Positions 4,669-8,907 of a stretch of DNA of 8,907 nt are shown here, one piece after another (the stretch's first letter is position 1; each line of letters starts with the position of its first letter). The notes below the pieces were generated by a model that searched no databases, was not told the origin of the DNA, and worked only from the letters and a program-made list of their open reading frames with translations. The stretch is from Roseobacter sp. (GTDB taxonomy: Bacteria > Pseudomonadota > Alphaproteobacteria > Rhodobacterales > Rhodobacteraceae). The DNA lies in contig JAGXHB010000233.1 of NCBI GenBank assembly GCA_024636425.1, positions 1 to 8,907 on the forward strand. Reading direction: 5' to 3'. The translations under genes were made by a program, and so were the position numbers.

Positions 4669-7600
4669 ATGAAAATCGAAAGAAAATTTACCACATCCGG
4701 GAAAGATGCCTACGCAGCCCTGGATTTCGTGAGCACGGTTTCCGAGATCCGCAACCCGGACGGGTCGGTGGTTTTCCACCTCGACAACGTCGAAGTCCCC
4801 TCAAGCTGGAGCCAGGTAGCATCCGACGTCATCGCGCAGAAGTATTTCCGCAAGGCGGGCGTCCCTTCGGCGACCAAAAAGATCAAGGAAAAGGGTGTTC
4901 CCGAGTTCCTGTGGCGTTCGGTCCCCGCCGAGGGTGCCGAGATGGGCGGCGAGACGTCCTCGAAGCAGGTTTTCGACCGTCTGGCCGGAGCTTGGGCGTA
5001 TTGGGGCTGGAAGGGTGGCTATTTCACCACCGAAGCTGACGCTCAGGCCTATTATGACGAGATGCGCTATATTCTTGCCAGCCAGCGCGGCGCGCCAAAT
5101 TCGCCGCAGTGGTTCAACACGGGGCTGCACTGGGCCTATGGCATCGACGGTCCGGCACAGGGTCACTATTACGTCGACTATAAAACAGGCAAGCTGACCC
5201 GGTCGACATCCTCCTACGAGCATCCCCAGCCGCATGCTTGCTTCATCCAGTCGGTTGCCGATGATCTGGTCGGTGATGGCGGCATCATGGACCTGTGGGT
5301 CCGCGAAGCGCGTCTGTTCAAATACGGCTCCGGCACCGGCACGAACTTCTCCTCGCTGCGCGGGGCGGGGGAAAAGCTGTCGGGCGGCGGCAAGTCGTCG
5401 GGCCTCATGGGCTTTCTCAAGATCGGTGACCGTGCGGCGGGCGCGATCAAATCGGGCGGCACAACGCGGCGCGCGGCCAAGATGGTCATCGTCGACGCCG
5501 ACCATCCCGACATCGAGGATTTCATCAACTGGAAGGTCATCGAGGAACAGAAGGTCGCGTCCATCGTCGCCGGTTCCAAGATGCACGAACGCGAGCTGAA
5601 CAAGCTTTTTGCCGCGATCAAGGCGTGGGACGGTGCCGAAGCGGATGCCTATGATCCCGCCAAGAACGAGCAGCTCAAGTCGGCAATCCGGGACGCCAAA
5701 AGATGCGCGATCCCTGAAACCTACATCAAGCGAGTTCTGGACTACGCCAAGCAGGGCCACACATCGATCGAATTTCCGACCTACGACACGGACTGGGATT
5801 CAGAGGCCTATAGCTCCGTTTCCGGTCAGAACTCCAACAACTCGATCCGTGTCACCAACGCCTTCCTGCACGCCGTCGAGAAAGACGCCGACTGGGAGCT
5901 GCTGGACCGGACCACCGGCCGCGTCTCGAAAACCATCCGCGCCCGTGATCTGTGGGAGCAGGTCGGCCACGCGGCATGGGCCTGCGCCGATCCCGGCATC
6001 CAGTACCACGATACGGTCAACGACTGGCACACATGCCCCGAAGACGGCGCGATCCGGGGGTCGAACCCCTGCTCGGAATACATGTTCCTCGATGACACCG
6101 CCTGTAACCTCGCGTCGATGAACCTGCTGACCTTCCTTCAGGACGGCGAATTCATGGTCGAAGACTACATGCACGCGTCGCGTCTGTGGACCGTCACGCT
6201 GGAAATCTCGGTCATGATGGCGCAGTTCCCGTCCAAGGAAATCGCGCAGCGGTCCTATGACTTCCGCACGCTCGGGCTGGGCTATGCGAACATCGGCGGG
6301 CTGCTGATGAACATGGGCTTTTCCTATGACAGCGACGAAGGCCGCGCGTTGTGCGGTGCGTTGACCGCGATCATGACCGGCGTCTCCTATGCCACGTCTG
6401 CGGAAATGGCGGGCGAATTGGGCGCTTTCCCCGGCTATGCCAAGAACGCCGATCACATGCTGCGCGTCATCCGCAACCACCGCAACGCCGCCTTCGGCAA
6501 GGCGGATGGCTACGAGGCGCTTGCCGTGAAGCCGGTGCCGCTCGACCACGCAAACTGCCCCCAGCAAGCGTTGGTCAACATCGCCAAAACCACATGGGAT
6601 GAGGCGCTGCGTCTTGGCGAACAGCACGGCTATCGCAACGCGCAGGTTTCGGTGATCGCGCCCACCGGCACCATTGGTCTGGTCATGGATTGCGACACCA
6701 CTGGGATCGAGCCTGATTTCGCACTGGTCAAATTCAAGAAGCTGGCCGGCGGCGGGTACTTCAAGATCATCAACCAATCGGTGCCTGCGGCGCTGGCGAA
6801 ACTGGGCTACGGCACGGCCGAGGTGGCGGAGATCGTCGCCTATGCCGTCGGTCATGGCAGCATCGGCAACGCGCCGGGCGTCAACCACACTGCGCTTGTC
6901 GGTCACGGCTTCGGCCCCAAGGAACTGGCCAAGGTCGATGCCGCACTCGCGCAAGCCTTTGACATCCGTTTCGTGTTCAACCAGTGGACCCTGGGCGAGG
7001 AATTCTGCACTCAGGTGCTGGGTATCCCTGCCGACAAACTGAACGATCCGACCTTTGACCTGCTGAAATCGCTTGGTTTCTCCAAGAAAGACATCGACGC
7101 GGCCAACGACCACGTGTGCGGGACAATGACGCTGGAAGGCGCGCCGCATCTGAAGACCGAACACTACAACATCTTCGATTGCGCCAACCCCTGCGGCAAA
7201 AAGGGCAAGCGTTATCTGTCGGTTAACAGCCACATCTACATGATGGCCGCGGCGCAGTCGTTCATCTCGGGCGCGATCTCCAAGACGATCAACATGCCCA
7301 ACGATGCAACCATCGAGGACTGCCAGAAGGCCTACGAGCTGTCGTGGTCCTTGGGCATCAAGGCGAACGCGCTCTACCGCGATGGGTCCAAGCTGTCGCA
7401 GCCCTTGGCATCGGCACTGGTCGAAGATGATGACGAAGCCGCCGAAACGCTCGAATCCGGGACCATGCACGAGAAAGCCGTGGTTCTGGCCGAAAAGATC
7501 GTTGAAAAGGTCATCGTCAAAGAGATCATCAAGTCGCACCGCGAAAAGATGCCACAGCGCCGCAAGGGCTATACCCAGAAGGCGATTGTCGGCGGTCACA

Positions 7601-8322
7601 AGGTCTATCTGCGGACCGGCGAATATGGCGACGGGTCTTTGGGCGAGATCTTCATCGACATGCACAAGGAAGGTGCGGGCTTCCGTGCGATGATGAACAA
7701 CTTCGCCATCGCCGTCTCCGTAGGGCTGCAATACGGCGTGCCGCTTGAGGAATTTGTCGATGCGTTCACCTTCACCAAGTTCGAGCCTGCGGGCATGGTG
7801 CAGGGCAACGACAGCATCAAGAACGCGACCTCGATCCTCGACTACATCTTCCGTGAGCTGGCCGTCAGCTATCTTGACCGGACTGATCTGGCCCATGTCC
7901 AGCCCGAAGGTGCATCCTTCGACGCAATTGGCCGGGGCGAGGAAGAGGGCGTGCGCAACGTTTCCGAACTTTCGGAAACCGCAGCGACCAAGTCGCTCGA
8001 GGTGCTGCGGCAGATCAGCTCGACAGGCTATCTGCGCAACCGGATGCCACAGGAACTGATGCTGCTTCAGGGCGGCCAAGCCGGTGCATCCGTGCAGACG
8101 CTGGAAAAGGTCATCCCTCAGGTTGCCTCCCAAGCGGTCTCGGCGGCCATGACGTCCTCGACGGCAGTCTCCAGCGGTGCGGTCAGCCTTGATGCCCGCA
8201 CCAAGGCCAAGATGCAGGGCTACGAAGGCGAGGCCTGCGGCGAATGCGGCAACTACACGCTGGTCCGCAACGGCACCTGCATGAAATGCAACACCTGCGG
8301 CGGCACAAGCGGCTGTAGCTGA
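4669..8322 (+). CDS. nrdJ: Adenosylcobalamin-dependent (class II) ribonucleoside-diphosphate reductase NrdJ
   Basis: A 1217-residue class II ribonucleotide reductase, a cytoplasmic oxygen-independent enzyme that reduces ribonucleotides to deoxyribonucleotides using a thiyl radical generated from coenzyme B12. The finger-loop motif NPCSE (466-470) gives Asn466, the radical Cys468 and Glu470. Cys479 in DDTACNLAS and Cys191 in PHACFIQS form the redox pair, and the 11-residue spacing from Cys468 to Cys479 equals that in Thermotoga maritima NrdJ. APTGTIG (664-670) is the phosphate-binding loop. After the barrel (to about 910) come an acidic linker (919-929), a charged helical segment (about 934-960) and a TSCPD-like domain (about 968-1075). 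The last 28 residues form a Cys-rich tail (1190, 1193, 1204, 1207, 1210, 1216), likely a zinc ribbon and thiol relay. ATG 4669 has GGGG 8 nt upstream and gives the family N-terminus. Probable NrdR control lies upstream, and a terminator follows at 8439. Confidence 0.97.
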   Translation: MKIERKFTTSGKDAYAALDFVSTVSEIRNPDGSVVFHLDNVEVPSSWSQVASDVIAQKYFRKAGVPSATKKIKEKGVPEFLWRSVPAEGAEMGGETSSKQVFDRLAGAWAYWGWKGGYFTTEADAQAYYDEMRYILASQRGAPNSPQWFNTGLHWAYGIDGPAQGHYYVDYKTGKLTRSTSSYEHPQPHACFIQSVADDLVGDGGIMDLWVREARLFKYGSGTGTNFSSLRGAGEKLSGGGKSSGLMGFLKIGDRAAGAIKSGGTTRRAAKMVIVDADHPDIEDFINWKVIEEQKVASIVAGSKMHERELNKLFAAIKAWDGAEADAYDPAKNEQLKSAIRDAKRCAIPETYIKRVLDYAKQGHTSIEFPTYDTDWDSEAYSSVSGQNSNNSIRVTNAFLHAVEKDADWELLDRTTGRVSKTIRARDLWEQVGHAAWACADPGIQYHDTVNDWHTCPEDGAIRGSNPCSEYMFLDDTACNLASMNLLTFLQDGEFMVEDYMHASRLWTVTLEISVMMAQFPSKEIAQRSYDFRTLGLGYANIGGLLMNMGFSYDSDEGRALCGALTAIMTGVSYATSAEMAGELGAFPGYAKNADHMLRVIRNHRNAAFGKADGYEALAVKPVPLDHANCPQQALVNIAKTTWDEALRLGEQHGYRNAQVSVIAPTGTIGLVMDCDTTGIEPDFALVKFKKLAGGGYFKIINQSVPAALAKLGYGTAEVAEIVAYAVGHGSIGNAPGVNHTALVGHGFGPKELAKVDAALAQAFDIRFVFNQWTLGEEFCTQVLGIPADKLNDPTFDLLKSLGFSKKDIDAANDHVCGTMTLEGAPHLKTEHYNIFDCANPCGKKGKRYLSVNSHIYMMAAAQSFISGAISKTINMPNDATIEDCQKAYELSWSLGIKANALYRDGSKLSQPLASALVEDDDEAAETLESGTMHEKAVVLAEKIVEKVIVKEIIKSHREKMPQRRKGYTQKAIVGGHKVYLRTGEYGDGSLGEIFIDMHKEGAGFRAMMNNFAIAVSVGLQYGVPLEEFVDAFTFTKFEPAGMVQGNDSIKNATSILDYIFRELAVSYLDRTDLAHVQPEGASFDAIGRGEEEGVRNVSELSETAATKSLEVLRQISSTGYLRNRMPQELMLLQGGQAGASVQTLEKVIPQVASQAVSAAMTSSTAVSSGAVSLDARTKAKMQGYEGEACGECGNYTLVRNGTCMKCNTCGGTSGCS

Positions 8323-8345
8323 CGGAGTGTATAGATAACGGGACA

Positions 8346-8367
8346 AGGGGCAGGTGCGCTTGCCCCC
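8346..8367 (+). repeat. Hairpin just after nrdJ
   Basis: AGGGGCA (8346-8352) is complementary to TGCCCC (8361-8366), with a further possible wobble-free extension lost after one base, around an 8-nt loop. It lies 24 nt after the nrdJ stop and lacks a T-run. It may protect the mRNA 3' end ahead of the real terminator. Confidence 0.4.
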
Positions 8368-8438
8368 TGACGCTGACCGGGCCGCGGGCATAAAACACGA
8401 ACGAGCGGTAAATTATCGAGCTTGGTCATGCGAACCTC

Positions 8439-8464
8439 GGGGTGCCTTTGTGGCACCCCTTTTT
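8439..8464 (+). terminator. Strong intrinsic terminator of nrdJ
   Basis: GGGGTGCC (8439-8446) pairs perfectly with GGCACCCC (8452-8459) around TTTGT, followed directly by TTTTT (8460-8464) and CTTT. This is a textbook Rho-independent terminator, 117 nt after the nrdJ stop, and it makes nrdJ a probable monocistronic transcript. Confidence 0.9.
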
Positions 8465-8676
8465 CTTTGGCTTATTGCTCAGGGGTCCGCTGTGCCAGTA
8501 ACCCCCGTTCCACACTCAAGCGTTCGTTGGCGGTTTCCGGCTGCCATATGCTGGCTGATACGCGTTGCAGTGCACACATTGCCGCCACCCCATCATATTG
8601 GTTGCGCCTGCGCGAGGAGGTGTGTTCAGTAGCGGCGATTGCTGCTTCGACGCTGTTCGTGTTCTCCCGAGAGCCT

Positions 8677-8705
8677 TTGGCCCGACGTGCATTTCAACTT
8701 ATCTA
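8677..8705 (+). promoter_or_regulatory. Possible promoter of the dehydrogenase gene
   Basis: TTGGCC (8677-8682) and TATCTA (8700-8705) are separated by exactly 17 nt and lie 60 nt before the ATG at 8765. Both hexamers match consensus partly, and the spacing is ideal. Confidence 0.35.
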
Positions 8706-8706
8706 G

Positions 8707-8727
8707 CGGGTCATCAATCCCGACCCG
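8707..8727 (+). repeat. Hairpin in the 5' leader of the dehydrogenase gene
   Basis: CGGGTC (8707-8712) pairs with GACCCG (8722-8727) around a 9-nt loop, followed by TCTTT. It would begin at or near the transcription start if the 8677-8705 promoter is real. It could also be the end of an upstream transcript. Its function is unknown. Confidence 0.4.
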
Positions 8728-8764
8728 TCTTTGCATTCTGAACCTGAAATCTGGAGATATCGAC

Positions 8765-8907
8765 ATGAGCACCACCGGCAAGCAGCTCTTCACCACGCTA
8801 GAAAGCAATGGCACGCTCACTGTTGCGATCGAAGATGTGACCTTTCCCGATCCTGTCGGCAATCAGGTCCTTGTGAAAATGGAGGCGGCACCGATCAATC
8901 CGTCCGA
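8765..8907 (+). CDS. Medium-chain dehydrogenase/reductase (quinone-reductase-like), 3' end cut by window edge
   Basis: ATG 8765 with GGAG (8753-8756) 8 nt upstream opens a frame that stays open to the window edge, 47 full codons. The N-terminus has the medium-chain dehydrogenase GroES-like fold pattern: a first strand with KQLFTTLESNGTLTV (5-19), then VTFPDP (24-29), and VLVKMEAAPINPSD (33-46). The APINPSD block is characteristic of NADPH:quinone oxidoreductase and zinc-type alcohol dehydrogenase relatives. The Rossmann nucleotide-binding domain and any metal ligands lie outside the window, so neither substrate nor zinc dependence can be judged. It is separated from nrdJ by a strong terminator and probably has its own promoter. 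Confidence 0.82.
   Translation, partial: MSTTGKQLFTTLESNGTLTVAIEDVTFPDPVGNQVLVKMEAAPINPS

Larger units (their letters stand above)
8465..8764. other. 300-nt gene-free region before the dehydrogenase gene
   Basis: No coding sequence is supported. A plus-strand frame starting near 8354 or 8422 reads straight through the nrdJ terminator and resembles no known protein. Near its right end the region holds a possible promoter (8677-8705) and a hairpin (8707-8727). I see nothing recognisable from 8465 to about 8670. Confidence 0.5.

Noticed and set aside
5800..8391. An 863-codon open frame on the minus strand, antisense to nrdJ, and a 319-codon one at 4801-5760
   Set aside because: Both mirror the codon bias of the confidently identified nrdJ. 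GC-rich third positions remove stops on the opposite strand. The translations are low-complexity (R, A, G, V, H rich) and match no family I know.
8354..8706. Plus-strand frames of about 92-94 codons after nrdJ
   Set aside because: They read through a strong intrinsic terminator, lack ribosome-binding sites, and encode no recognisable protein.

Overview
The window looks like a chromosomal segment from an alphaproteobacterium, most likely the Rhodobacteraceae (Roseobacter group). Coding regions are GC-rich with strong G/C third positions. The proteins recognised (class II NrdJ of about 1,200 residues, a double cold-shock-domain protein, PdxH beginning with the IFAGDDPF block, and FabI next to xanthine phosphoribosyltransferase) resemble those of that family as I remember them. 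No search was run.

Layout. From 1 to 1977 a leftward cluster runs fabI (enoyl-ACP reductase), then gpt (xanthine phosphoribosyltransferase, 4 nt after fabI), then a class I/II aminotransferase cut by the left edge. A 210-nt divergent intergenic region with two inverted repeats separates it from a rightward group: pdxH (2188-2793), a GTG-started protein with two cold-shock domains (2857-3405), and an exported DUF192 protein (3360-3863) that overlaps the cold-shock gene by 46 nt. A tRNA-Pro(UGG) gene follows at 3929-4005.

From 4006 to 4668 lies a gene-poor stretch rich in DNA signals. It holds three exact copies of a TATCCCCAGA decamer, two of which form a 10-bp inverted repeat. It also holds a perfect DnaA-box sequence and an NrdR-type box with a weaker partner exactly 31 bp upstream. 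It leads into nrdJ (4669-8322), the adenosylcobalamin-dependent ribonucleotide reductase, which ends with a strong intrinsic terminator at 8439-8464. A second gene-free stretch (8465-8764) carries a possible promoter and a hairpin before a medium-chain dehydrogenase/quinone-reductase-type gene cut by the right edge.

Functionally this is mostly housekeeping: fatty-acid elongation, purine salvage, PLP synthesis, RNA chaperoning and dNTP supply. I see no mobile element, CRISPR array, toxin-antitoxin pair or defence locus, and no clear new multi-gene system. The most interesting material is regulatory, namely the nrdJ upstream region with its combined NrdR-like and DnaA-like signals.
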